DNA from: Latrodectus hesperus
Taxonomy: Eukaryota; Arthropoda; Arachnida; Araneae; Theridiidae
Direction: 5' to 3'
NCBI GenBank assembly: GCA_037975125.1
Contig: CM075852.1
Span: 20,574,025-20,638,024, forward strand
DNA length: 64,000 nt
Made by a program: the position numbers and the translations under genes. Shown in pieces: positions 1 through 16,542 of the stretch. Numbering within the stretch: the stretch's first letter is position 1; each line of letters starts with the position of its first letter. The notes below the pieces were generated by a model. That model was not told the DNA's origin. It saw only the letters and a list, made by a program, of their open reading frames with translations, and did not search any database.

Positions 1-431
1 TATGGAGCTTCAAAAATAATTGAGGGAAACTTACGGCACAGACTAACAATAATGTGTGTAGTCTAAGTTTAATATTAAAACAATAATTCTGAAATCAACA
101 AAAGTTTGTTAAGATTAATATCTTAAAATTAATAAAGTTTTGCGAATAAACTAACAACTTATTTCTGCGTACAATATATAGGATTAATTTTCTCTTACAA
201 TATTTATGAGTCTCTGATCAAAAGGAATATATTTTGATATCCAAAATAGAGGGATTCAAAGCCTGCTGTTGGTGATATCTCATGCTAATACAATTTACAC
301 TCCTAATAATTGAATAGTTAAAAGAGTTTAAATGAATAAAAATTTTGCAGAAGAGAGTTTCAGTCTTTGCATCAAATACAGCCTTAAAACTTATATTTTT
401 CTTTAATTGAAAGCTGATTGTTATTCATTGT
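1..431. other. AT-rich intergenic DNA
   Basis: No coding pattern, repeat or RNA gene is recognisable. It lies left of the first SINE insertion. Confidence 0.6.
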
Positions 432-442
432 TCATTGTACTT
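432..442. repeat. Target-site duplication, left half, of family B SINE copy 1
   Basis: tcattgtactt is repeated exactly at 830-840. The pair fixes both ends of the insertion. Confidence 0.75.
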
Positions 443-829
443 GTTGTTGCTTATGACACTTGGACGAGCCAAGCTTGCTATGCCGTTGGCTATGCGAATT
501 TAAGTCAATGGAGAGCGTCTTTAGTTTTGGATCAGAGTACCACGAAGTTGAAAGTACGACTTTGCTCTATTAAGGTGTGTCGTAATTTTGAACCACGGTC
601 AGGTGACGAGGCCACATCTGAGCTGGCACCCTCTTCTCCACATCCACGCCACAGCAAAGGAAGGACTTTGGACGTCACAGATTAACTTGGACACGTCCCC
701 AACCCACGGAGTTACAGCAACCCAGTGAAGGAGAGTAAATCGTGGTTACACTGGTAAAGCTCCTTGGAGTTAGGTACAAGGGAGTTCGCTGGTGTCAATG
801 TCAAACATCGTGGTCACCCTCCCAACTCC
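443..829 (-). mobile_element. 5S-headed SINE (family B), copy 1, 5' truncated
   Basis: A G+C-richer island read on the minus strand from 829 to 443. It is flanked by an 11-bp target-site duplication, tcattgtactt, at 432-442 and 830-840. Its 3' two thirds match the copy at 33928-34328, and its last part matches the tail of the chimeric copy at 32678-32988. The 5' end begins inside the box C-like segment (gggagggtgacc), so most of the head is missing. Relative to the 33.9 kb copy it carries roughly 130 extra bases just after that segment. The 3' end is CAA-rich (gttgttgc on the plus strand). It encodes no protein; the open frame across it is accidental. Confidence 0.8.
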
Positions 830-840
830 TCATTGTACTT

Positions 841-1620
841 AATGGATAGTATCGATACAAACATAAGCAAAAGTACAGTGTACATTTGCTTGTGTGTACA
901 ATGTACATTGTACACCCTTTTACATTTTATACTCTGATTTCTCTTAAAATCTCAAATATTTGTTTTTTATTTTTCAAATTTTAATATGTGAAAACGCTCT
1001 TTTCAGTAATAAGTGTTACTTGTTACATTTAAAGAAAAATTAAACTTCTCATAATAACTGAAGAAATTAATCCTCAGAACATAATTGGTGTAAAATAATT
1101 TATCTTTTCAGAAATAATGTTAAAAATATTCTCTTCCACATAATTCACATGAATCAGAAGAATAATCTAATATTAAAAAAAGTATATGAAAACTTTTATT
1201 AATATTGTTACGTAATATTTTATTTGCATGTAATTATCAATTCTGACTTTTAGTTAACTTAAATGAGAAATATTATAATTCCATCAGCTTATAAGTCTAC
1301 AATTATATCATATTTTTATCAAAGTTAGTTTGAAAACAGTGATGTAAGTTTTAAATTCTGCTTCCATACACTTTCTTCACCTAACTTACAAAATGTTCGC
1401 TGATTGACATTTTCTAGTATTTTGAAATCTTAAATACGGAAACTTTTGGGGAATGGCCTTCAACAAATGAGAGTATTTAAATAAGCCAGAAATACATTTT
1501 TCCTTATTTAAATACTTAAATACAAAGTTAACTACAGAAGTACTGTCTAATGTATGAAATAAATTAAATTTTGATGAATCAAATTATCGATATTTTCAAA
1601 TAAATCCAAATTGCATACAT
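841..1620. other. AT-rich intergenic DNA with a 22-bp palindrome
   Basis: No gene seen. A perfect 22-bp palindrome, arms gtgtacaatgt and acattgtacac, lies at 894-915 just beyond the SINE. Confidence 0.6.
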
Positions 1621-1634
1621 AACTGTCTTATTTA

Positions 1635-1915
1635 CCGCCCGCCCTGGCTAGTGGTCAGAGTTCCTGACTACGGGTAGGGAGGTCCTGGGCTCGAATCCCG
1701 GTTCGGGCATGGATGTACTTTCTCTCTTTATCTATCCTGTCTTTATGCTTTCCTTGTATGAATAAGGTGTGAATGGTTGCCTACCCTATAAATGGATCTC
1801 TATGGCATGTGTGTACTGAAGAAGTCGGACTCCACACCAAAATAGGGTTCAGTTGAAAAAGTGGAGCACAGCGCACCCCATATTGCTAGCCTAGCTTTCA
1901 CACGACAACAACCAC
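1635..1915 (+). mobile_element. tRNA-derived SINE (family A), copy 1
   Basis: A full-length 281-bp SINE inside an exact 14-bp target-site duplication, aactgtcttattta, at 1621-1634 and 1916-1929. The head has a box A-like stretch (tggctagtggtc, about 1646) and a polymerase III box B (ggctcgaatcc, 1688-1698) followed by cggttcggg, so it is tRNA-derived. A family-specific body follows (starting atggatgtactttctctc) and a CAA-rich 3' end (gacaacaaccac). Related copies lie at 31409-31696 (minus) and, for the 5' part only, at 32678-32855. Confidence 0.88.
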
Positions 1916-1929
1916 AACTGTCTTATTTA

Positions 1930-3693
1930 ATTTTTATGCATTATTAGATTTCAAGAAACATTTTATTGTGCAAAAAGTTGAAAAATATGCTATTGAAGAT
2001 ACTTACAAGAATTAAAAATTTCCTTTAGCATTACTTGTGTTTAAAATAATTCCTTACCCTATTCTTCATTTACTAAATTATAAAGAGACACATTTTATAA
2101 ATGAATAAACAAAAAATAATATACAACTATCCATTATAAATAAATATAAAATAAAATATAATAAAAAATTTTAAAGTATCACACAGACCAAAGCAATATA
2201 CACATTATAAATTTATTTTCAAAATAAATTTTTGTTTGAAATATTTTTAAATTCACAGCAAATCTTGCATCTTAAAATAACAATTTTTTTACAAGAATTT
2301 TATGGGATTTTCCCTTTAGATTAGGAAAGAGAGAGACTCTGGCAAGTGATACCGAAGAAATAAGTTAAATATTTGCTGAATTTCCACATTTATGAATTTT
2401 AAATTTTTTATATTTTCCTTTCAACATTTTCATTCATAAAGTATAAAGTGTGTTTTTTTCAATATGTCTATAATTCTTTTTTTAATTTATCGAATTTTAT
2501 TTATCTTTTCCCAAAATTAAAAATTTTTTCTTAAAAAAACTCACATCATGTTAAGTTATTTTTCATGAAAAATAATAAAATTATATCCTTTTTAAAGATC
2601 AATCAGTCTATAATATGAATAGCCTTCATTATTTAAAATATATTGACTTATTCTGAAAACAGTGTTACTTAAAAAACGTGAAAAAATAATTTTCTGCAAA
2701 TTTATTTATTATTCCAGGTATGTGAACAAACATTATAGAAAGTAAGCTAGTTATAGTTGATACATTTAAAAGTATATAGCTTCAGAAACGGAACTTTTAT
2801 ATTCATTAATTTACACTTCAACAGAAATAAACGTTATACTTTTTACTTTTACTTTTTTCTGATCCTATTAAATTAATATTCACGTGTCCAAAACGTGTCA
2901 GTAATGTAAGATCATAAATCTATTTTAATTTTTACTTTAGGTTTTTTTTGCATAAATGACATATGTTTTGATTATATACATTTAAATGCTTTTATGATTT
3001 ATAAGGAGCACTTGATGATCATTTTGATGTTTTATAATTATTTAAAATTTAGCTTTATTAACCATTTGAATATATTGATTATTACTTAACTAAAACCCTT
3101 TTAAAATTATATTTGAAGGATTTTTAACCGTGTACTTACTATACAATATCTATTTTTTGTTTTCTAAGATTATTTAAATTTGGAAATCAGGAAAAATCTC
3201 CAATAACGTAAAACTGGAGTGACATTATGTGGCAAAAATTAAGTAAAATTTAAAAAGCAACAAAATCCTAACAATAGTGAAGGATTTATGCGAAAACAAT
3301 ACATAAATTTGTTGTACTCACTAAATTAAAAAAAAACTATAAATTTCTTCACTTCAAATTCCTTTAGAGTTCTTAGCTAGAATTCAGAATTAAAATTTAT
3401 AAAAGCTAAAAGAATATCTAGAAAAATTAGAGAAAACATGTATGTGCTTTTATATAAAAATATTAAAAACAAGTAAGTGAAATATGAAAAAGAAGCACGT
3501 GATTTTTAAAAGATGTTCTGTGAAGCAAAAATTGAAAATTGAATAAGCGGAGTTATCAATATTTGTGCAGAATACAAATAACCTTTTTTTATTCAATTTA
3601 GCGAATTTAGTTTAAAATTTAAACATGTTTACGTATATATAAGCAAAGTGCTGTTCTTTTAATGTTACGAACTATATAAATTAATGTCTTAAG

Positions 3694-3696
<3 letters not shown>
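1930..3696. other. AT-rich intergenic DNA
   Basis: Long A and T runs with no recognisable coding, RNA or repeat family. Confidence 0.6.

Positions 3697-3749
<53 letters not shown>
3697..3749. repeat. (TA)n microsatellite
   Basis: About 26 TA units directly abutting the 3' end of the LINE fragment at 3750-4053. Confidence 0.95.
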
Positions 3750-3754
<5 letters not shown>

Positions 3755-4053
3755 CGTTGGCTTATCCTTTTTAATGATCTGACATTTGTCAGATCAACTC
3801 CATTAAATTGTTGAGAGTTAGAAAGTCAATGACTAGCAAGGGATATTTGAGGATAAATCCTACAGGAAAGTCCGACGCAATCCAGAATATGTTTCGGTGA
3901 GTTCACAGCATTTTTACAAGTGGAATACATTTTTGTACCACGTTCAAACGATAAACATTTTAGGTGTCCACTTGAGAATCCTTTTTTTTTTTTTGGTAAT
4001 GTGCAGCGCAGCTTCTGTTGGACCGAGGTCTGAAGCACCCATGGACAATTCAA
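3750..4053 (-). pseudogene. 3' end of a non-LTR (jockey-like) retrotransposon
   Basis: The minus strand encodes the C-terminal zinc-knuckle region found after RNase H in jockey-type elements: SGHLKCLSFERG, then STCKNAVNSPKHILDC, with the spaced Cys/His residues kept. A one-base frameshift leads into the usual C-terminal tail ending NNLMELI, with stop TGA at 3789-3791. A short 3' UTR ending in caacgacaac follows and runs straight into (TA)n. The same domain occurs at 30651-30830, in a different subfamily. A run of lysine codons (ten A) interrupts the upstream part. It is strongly 5' truncated and not functional. Confidence 0.65.
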
Positions 4054-4110
4054 AGGTAGAAGTCTGTCTATCCATATATATTAAACTTATAGTATTTTAA
4101 GAATCTAGTA

Positions 4111-6227
<2,117 letters not shown>

Positions 6228-6749
6228 AAGTTGCAGGCACACTTGTTGTTGTACAATTTATTCAATCGTATGAAGGAGTGGTCGAATCTCTCGAAGTTAA
6301 ACATTTCAAATAATTCAAACATACTAGGAGAAGAACCATGTATATTGCATAGATTAAAAATGCATTCTCCGAAACTTGTTACTTATTCATTATTATTGGT
6401 AATGCACACTATCTCGTGTACCTGCTGGAAACAATCTTTTGTTTGAAAATATAAATTTTTTGTGCATGGTAGAGAAGATTGCAATTCTCATTCAAAGCAT
6501 GCTATTAGTTTAGACAAATCAATGTCCTATGCTACTGCTCATGAACTTGTGGCATCCATTCTAGTCAGGACTTACTCAAAGTTTCTGACTCATTTTGCAA
6601 ATGTCCAATACAAGTATTTGAGAAGATGAATTAGAAGGTTGCTTGCAGTTATTGATCAATACTACCAAATATGTGATTTGGAATAAGACACTTTAGAAAC
6701 TAGTGTTTGTATAATGGTCGTGAACCTCTGGTACACACAATATATATAG
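6228..6749 (+). pseudogene. Unidentified decayed reading frame
   Basis: One frame runs about 173 codons with only three stops (TGA 6444-6446, TGA 6627-6629, TAA 6684-6686) before TAG at 6747. That is far fewer than expected by chance in DNA this AT-rich. The residue composition looks protein-like, for example SMSYATAHELVASILV, then FANVQYKYLRR, then LLAVIDQYYQICDLE. I do not recognise the family. No transmembrane stretch, zinc ligand pattern or transposase signature is clear. It has no convincing start (TAA at 6225-6227 precedes it) and no visible splice structure, so a processed pseudogene or mobile-element remnant is more likely than a live gene. Confidence 0.35.
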
Positions 6750-9829
<3,080 letters not shown>

Positions 9830-10680
9830 ATGAAGAAAAATACAATGGATTACTCTGAAATGTAGCTGTGTATGACTGCAACACATTTTCGACAATATTT
9901 GATTCACAAGTCGCCAACATAGTTTCCTTCAAGAGTGACGCATTATTTATAACAATTCTAGGTTTTTGTTTGGTAAACGTTTCTTCATTGAAGTTAAAAT
10001 AATTTTATATCGATCATTTTTAGGTTGTGAAACAGATGATAGTAACTTTGAATCAAATCGGAGAATATAGAGGATAATTTAGCAATTCAATTTGAAATTA
10101 GTGCTGTTTAGCTTTTGTTGCGATTGATTTGTGAAAAAGAGCATGAACTTGGTGAATGAAAACTTTTTTTTATTCATAAAAGACCACATTTTGTAATTTC
10201 TTTTTTGAAGTGCTTCAATTGTGCTACATCGAATTTACAGTTGATCGTTCTTCTTTTTCCAAGGTAATTTTAATGAATAAAATATCATGATTATCCTAAA
10301 TATAACAAACGAAACTTGATGTTTTCAGTTCAGAAGCGGGTATCCCTTGGTTTGCCGAAACATTTGGCAATAAATATTGATGATAAAATTTCTGCTCTTA
10401 CTATTATTTTCCACTCTTGAACTAACGTATTTTTAGGGCTCCTATTTTTTTACTCACAACTTGGATTTTTCCTTGACTTCAAAAAATCACCAAAAAATCA
10501 AGAGGCACCTCTTTGTAAACTTTAACCAACCTGGTTAAATGAATTTTCTCTTTTTGTGACTTTTATAGGTATTCGTCAATATTTAATTTCCGCTTTGATT
10601 ACGATTGTAGTGATAGATACACATTTTATCGCCTGTCATATGAGCCAGTAAAAACATCATATAATTTTTACTTCTCTTAA
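9830..10680 (-). pseudogene. Decayed mariner-like transposase
   Basis: Read on the minus strand, a fragment near 10665-10610 gives HMTGDKMCIYHYNRNQS, matching the mariner motif TGDEKWI.YDN around the first catalytic Asp. Near 10065-10030 another frame gives YSPDLIQSYYHLF, the mariner motif around the third catalytic Asp, here replaced by Tyr. Frames change often and stops are frequent. The two motifs are about 580 bp apart, more than in a standard mariner, so an insertion is likely. Terminal repeats were not found. It is inactive, and the family call is moderate because it rests on two motifs. Confidence 0.45.
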
Positions 10681-10689
10681 TCAATTCCA

Positions 10690-13600
10690 AATCGCATTCA
10701 AAATCGTGGACGCATTAACTATTTGATTAATTTCGATCAAACATGGTATTCACTTAGAATAAAATTTCCTCATTGACAAATATTCATGCAAATTTATAAA
10801 TACAATTTTTCTAATGTTTTTAATGATCAAACTATCTTATGCAAATTCAGTTTACCATCGGTTAAATCTAGATTGATTGTTTCATGTTTTCTAGAATTAT
10901 TGCCAAATTGAGATGGCAAGAGTAATCCATCTCTATATGGCTGAGTTAAAAATTAGAAAATTACGTCATCATTGTTTGTTTTGATGCAATAATGACCACT
11001 TAATATTTGTGATGTCATAACAGGGATTTTCAAGTAGAAAATGTTTCATTAAAAATGCTTTATCTAAGCATAAAAGGCATATATATTAAATGGTATGAAA
11101 ATTCCAATATGTTTATATGTAAAACTACTATAAATTTAAAAATGAACGGCATAAAACTGACACTTTACATTTAAAGGTAAGTAATTAATAAAAGTCAATT
11201 GATTTTGTAAGTTAGACTTTAAGTAACTTGGAAGATACTGCATATGAATTCGGTATAAATTCAGCAATACCTGATTGATTTGTTATTCGTAAAACTTACT
11301 GAGGATATGTTATTTCAATCCTTATCATTATTACTTGAATATATTATTAAATACCATTTTCCAAGTGTATATAGAAATAATGAAAAACGTGGCTTTAATT
11401 GAAGTAATAAATTTTCACATTTTGCTCATACATTCCAATATATAATAAAAATGCTCTATTTTCATGGAAAACTGGAGAAATCTACAAATTAAAAAACGTT
11501 TTTTATTCTTAAAATGATAAAATATAATTTATGTAAAACCTTGAGATTTGTATTCTCAAAAATAAATATAAAAATTTTTTATAAATTTTTTTTCAGCATA
11601 AAAAAAATCTAAATGTTACATATATAATGTAAAAAACAGAATGTTTCTTATGTTAAAATTATAGTTATTTTTTTAAGATTATTTGTTATAATATACTATA
11701 TATTTGCTATTTTTGTACTTCAAATTTTCTATTTTGTTTATAATATTATTCATAAAGATTATAATTTAATCAGAATTAATCTTATTTCCTCTCATAAAAA
11801 TAAAAGTAGATAGAAATATTTTTGATATTTTCTATAATTATGTTACAAATATTTTTTTATCTTAGGCAATTGTAAAGTCTTCAATAACATTATCATAATA
11901 ACAATTTAATGTAAAAGAAATAATTTATATTGAAACATTTGAGTAATTGTTTGCAGTACACATTAGTCAGAAGATATTACTGTAAAATGCCATGAGCTCT
12001 CCAAAATTATTATAAAAGCTTAATAAAATAAAAGTACAATGAAAAATGCATTTAATAAATGACTTATGCCAAATTCATTACAATTAAAGTGGAATGTATT
12101 AAAAACATCATTAGCTTTGTTAATGTAATTTTTTTCTAAACTTTCAAAAAAGAATACGAAAAATCGTGGTAAATTTCTTGTATATTAAACAAAATCAATT
12201 AATTAAAGTACTGTTTCATTCAAAAGAGAAATGACAAGAGATATTTTCAGAATTCTAGATAGGTTACATTATTTTTTTGTAAACATAATTTTTACTTTCA
12301 TAAAGTATTAGAGCAATTTTGTGTTTTGAAAGAAACTAAAACTAAATTCAACATTTTCTTTCGTTTGAAGAAATATAAATTATATAACATTTGTATTGGT
12401 GAATTTAAGCCATGTATTGAAGTTCTACTTTACTAAGAATGCCACCAAAAATTAAAATAGTTATATATCTTATTTATGTTAAAATTCATACCTTTATTTT
12501 GGAAGATTTTGAAAATATACATATTTATATATATTCATCTTTAACCAAATATTAAATATTTTATTAAAACATTTTGGTTCTCTCGTTCACATTGAAAGTT
12601 TATAATTGAACTGAATTAAAATATTTATTACATAGTTTTGTTCAATAATCTAGATACGAGATAATTTTGTTTGCAATAATTTGAAAGTAAATATAGGGTA
12701 TACGTTTTCATTGAATATCAGCTTTATGATGTATCACATAAGATTTTGCAAATATACATTTAAACATATATTCCTATGTTTTTTATATTTTTATTCTTTA
12801 TTTTTAAACAACAAATAATGTGAAATATTACTTCTGTAAGCATTCATACAAATAAAATATACTATCATATTCCAATTTTCATTCTAGCATTGATACAGGT
12901 TAAATAGAGAGATTTGAAAGTGGAAAAACTAAAACAGAAATTAAATGTAAAGACTATTATTCACAACTTAAGTTTTAATAATTCTAGTGATTTTTCAATA
13001 AGCATTTAATAATACTAAGTAACTATGTTCAGTAAATGTATAAGAAATATAAATTTTTATAAACTGAAGTATATTAATTATAATGTTTACATTTTTTAAA
13101 TGCTCTTTAAAATTATATGATAAATTTTGGCATTTGATTGAAGGAAACAGACAACTGAAAATATAATACAATAAAAAGAGATACATTTTATTATTATGTA
13201 AAATGATACGAAGCCTGGGTAAATTTGTCAGATGAAAAATATTCTGGAATTAATATGAAATCTCATTTAAATTGTTTTATATTAACTTCCTTAATATCAG
13301 AACGAAAAGGATAGCTTTTAAAATTTAAATAAATAAATTTTTAAAGAAATGACAAGCCTATAAAGTAACACTAAATGAACACCCTATGCAAGATAATTTT
13401 TTGAAATAACATTTAAATGCCTAGGATAAAAATGTTCATAATTAAGTATAGTATGTTCATTTGAGTTTAACATAGTAATTTCTATTTTATTCCAGAGAAA
13501 ATATATATGCTTCCGTTCCAATTTTATTTACAGACTTACCTTAAAATAACTCTAATTTATACCAACTTCTAAAATTTAAATCTAATGCGCTTCACTAATA

Positions 13601-14259
13601 TTTGTCTTAAAAAATAATATATTTTATTATTGATGTCTACTTCAGAAACTTTATAAATAAATAATTAGCTTATACATTATAAAATTAGCATAATTATATT
13701 TACTAATGCAATGGAAGTTTTAATATTTGCTACACTGCAAGTTAAACAAATTTAATTATTTTCAAGTAATGACATTTTTTGAATTATAAGGACATATTTC
13801 TTTAATAAATACATTTAATTTTGTTCTCATTTTTAAATTTATCATGCTTAAAATGTGTTTGATTCATGTTTCATTATTATCTTACAAGTTTTTACAATAT
13901 GGAAAGAGATTTTTTTTTATAAAAACGACATTTTAAAACTAATAAATTAACTTTTCAATATTTCTGCTTAGATTAAGAAATATTCATTTTTAATATTCAT
14001 TCCTTAAGAAGTTTGTTTTGAGAAATTATTTAAAAAATTTTAAGTGTTATGTTGCTGTGCCAAATTTATAAAAGTAATCAAAAAGTCAGATTTACTTATT
14101 ATAAAATTCAAATTTTTAATTACTTTTGAATTATAGAATATTTGGCTGAAATATATCAAAACAAGATGATATTATAAAATTTAAAGTATGGATCTACTGT
14201 ACTTTAAATTTAGCTTTAAAATATATTGAATTTAATACAGACATTTAATATAGATAAAA
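10690..14259. other. AT-rich intergenic DNA
   Basis: No gene, RNA gene or assignable repeat seen. Confidence 0.6.
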
Positions 14260-14690
14260 TCGCTCCTTATTCCTTGAGTCAGGTGTCTGAGCCTGGTCAT
14301 CGTTGGAAAATTGTCTTCCACCTAAATGTTCTTTGAGTTTGCCGAAAACGTGAAACTCGCAGGATGCCAGTGATACGGTGGATGCTTCCAGACCTCTCAT
14401 CTCAAGGAAGGCAACCTTTGTTTGCCTTCCTTGTTTTTTCGCATTGATTAAGTCTGAGTAACCGAATTTTCGTAATTGTTGAACATTTTACCCACAAAAA
14501 ACGTAATGTTCCACGGACTTCAATTTTGGAATAAGTTTATAATTGACACGCCATTTTTTTCTCAAACTACGCAGCTGAATGAAAGTAATACAAAGCGGTG
14601 GAAAGTATGCGCAAGTGTCTCTCTTCTTTCACAATGGTAATGTCTCTGGCTGGACAAGTGTAACTTACTTTCCGAACACTTTATTTGAAA
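14260..14690 (-). pseudogene. Mariner-like transposase C-terminal relic
   Basis: The minus strand at about 14400-14262 encodes SLASCEFHVFGKLKEHLGG then RQFSND, a close match to the mariner C-terminal motif S.DLAP.D[FY]H.F..LK.HL.GK.F. The third catalytic Asp is Glu here, and the Asp of SPDLAP is also lost. No upstream catalytic domain follows: 14401-14690 is non-coding, of higher G+C than its surroundings, and contains a perfect 12-bp hairpin (14403-14414 with 14422-14433). This looks like an internally deleted copy that kept a transposase 3' end and probably the opposite terminal region. The right boundary is uncertain. Confidence 0.55.
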
Positions 14691-16165
14691 TAACATACTT
14701 TTTGATAGTTCTTAATTTCAGTAAAATTAAGCCCTTTAGTAATTATTGAGTATCCATTTAAATTATTTAATATGCTTTAAGATTTGATGTTGTTGACGTT
14801 TTTATAAAAAAGCTGATGGCGTATATTGTCTGTTCATAGTATCATAGCCATATTTTTAATAGAAAAAATAGCTAAAGTAAGCATATATTTTTAGCCATAT
14901 ATCTCTAAATTACTTTGAAAATTTTATCTAGAAACTATAAATTTTATTAAATTAAATTTTTATCAAACAAAATGAGACAAAATATAAGTTCTTTATTTTA
15001 ATATTGCACAGTCACATTTTATTTCTAATATGTTATTTAAAATTTCTTGATAAAATATGAAAAAGAATGCAAATAGACACTAATTATTCTTGAATTTTTT
15101 GGTTGAAGAAATAAACGATTATAAATCAAATACATTTCAGGGAAAATTTTAGATAGCTGTATTTTTAAACATTTAAATTACATTAGTGGAAAACACAAAT
15201 AAGAGTAATTTCATTGAATACTCCATTGAAAGTAACTTCATTGAAATTATTTGTGTAGTACAAATAAGAGTACTACACAAATAATTTCATTGAAGTTTTG
15301 AATTTAATCTCATTATGAAAATTGTATTTTATTGTGTGATAACTAAATGTTTACTACAATTTATTACATGTATAAATATCTTTCATTTCGCTTATAAAGG
15401 ATAATACCATTGTTAGTGTAATAGTTTGTACAAGTGATAGATACATTTTTGTATCAATTTTCAAAAAAAATATTTTATATTTTTGGGACAGTTGCAAGTA
15501 TAATAAATAAGAATTATCATTTTTCATATACGCCTGGGCCTTACTTAAAAATCAGAAAGTCAACGTTAAAATTAATCTTAGATTTGGTAAATAAGATTCC
15601 CGTATTAATTTAGCATTTAGCTATATTGACCCTTTTTAGGAAACCTTTGAAATCATTTTTGATTTATGAAGAAAAGATGCTGTGTAAGAATGTTGTTCAC
15701 AATTCACACATGAAAAAAAAACAATAATATTTAATATTCAAGCATTTATTTATGGTCATTTTAAGGAAATATAATGAAATTTAAGCATGTAAGCAAAACT
15801 AATGATTATAATTATTTTATAAGATGCCAAGACGTTTGTACGGTAATTATAATCTGATATAAATATCTCGAATATATATGTTTAATTTTATGACATTGTA
15901 TCTTTAAATAAGGCAACAGTAAATCCGATTAATAGCATAAACAAATTTTGTTATTTTGTTTTCATAATGAGTAACTATAAAAAAGTCATAATAATTTAAA
16001 TTTTTTTATAAATCACTTTTATATTTGTTTATTTAACATCCGTATGCAGTTCGTTATCCACTCATCGTATGTTACATATTTTTTTCTGTCTTATATACTA
16101 AAATAGAGATTTATAAATTTATTAATTTTTCTTTCTATCTTGTGGCAATTTAAACATTTATCTTA
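14691..16165. other. AT-rich intergenic DNA with one inverted repeat
   Basis: Apart from the inverted repeat at 15234-15297, nothing is recognisable. Confidence 0.6.
15234..15297. repeat. 28-bp inverted repeat with 8-bp loop
   Basis: Arms 15234-15261 and 15270-15297 are complementary except for one mismatch. No flanking duplication or coding sequence, so its origin is unknown. Confidence 0.9.
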
Positions 16166-16542
16166 CTTATTTGATTTAATTTAACTCATTCGTGTAATCA
16201 TTTATGTAATGCATCGTGTCTCATGTAATACCTTTCATAACTTATGTAATATGAAGAATGTACTTAATTTTATGTAATGCATCGTGTCTTAGTTAAAACT
16301 TTATTCATCTATAGTACTCTTTCTTCATACCTTATGTATTACATAAGATATAAAAATTATTATATGAGACATTACTGCTTCATAAAATATGATAGACAGA
16401 TGTCGTATGTCTGTTACATATGTTTATTAAATCTTAGACAGATGTATTATTTTTTTCATATCTTATGTACTACTTATGACGTGTATTACGTAAATGTATT
16501 ACATAATTGATTACACGTATGAATTACATAAAATTTAATAAG
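16166..16542. mobile_element. Fold-back (MITE-like) element
   Basis: About 377 bp bounded by imperfect terminal inverted repeats of some 49 bp (16166-16214 and 16494-16542). The inner 29 bp match at 26 positions, with cgtgtaatca conserved in both arms. The interior is filled with short repeated motifs: atgtaatgcatcgtgtct occurs twice, near 16204 and 16272, and cttatgta/tacataag recurs. It has no coding capacity. The target duplication was not resolved. A fold-back/MITE-type transposon is the simplest reading; tandem decay of a palindromic satellite is the alternative. Confidence 0.5.

Noticed and set aside
407..685. 92-codon open frame on the plus strand
   Set aside because: It lies mostly within the family B SINE copy 1, antisense to it, and has no protein resemblance.
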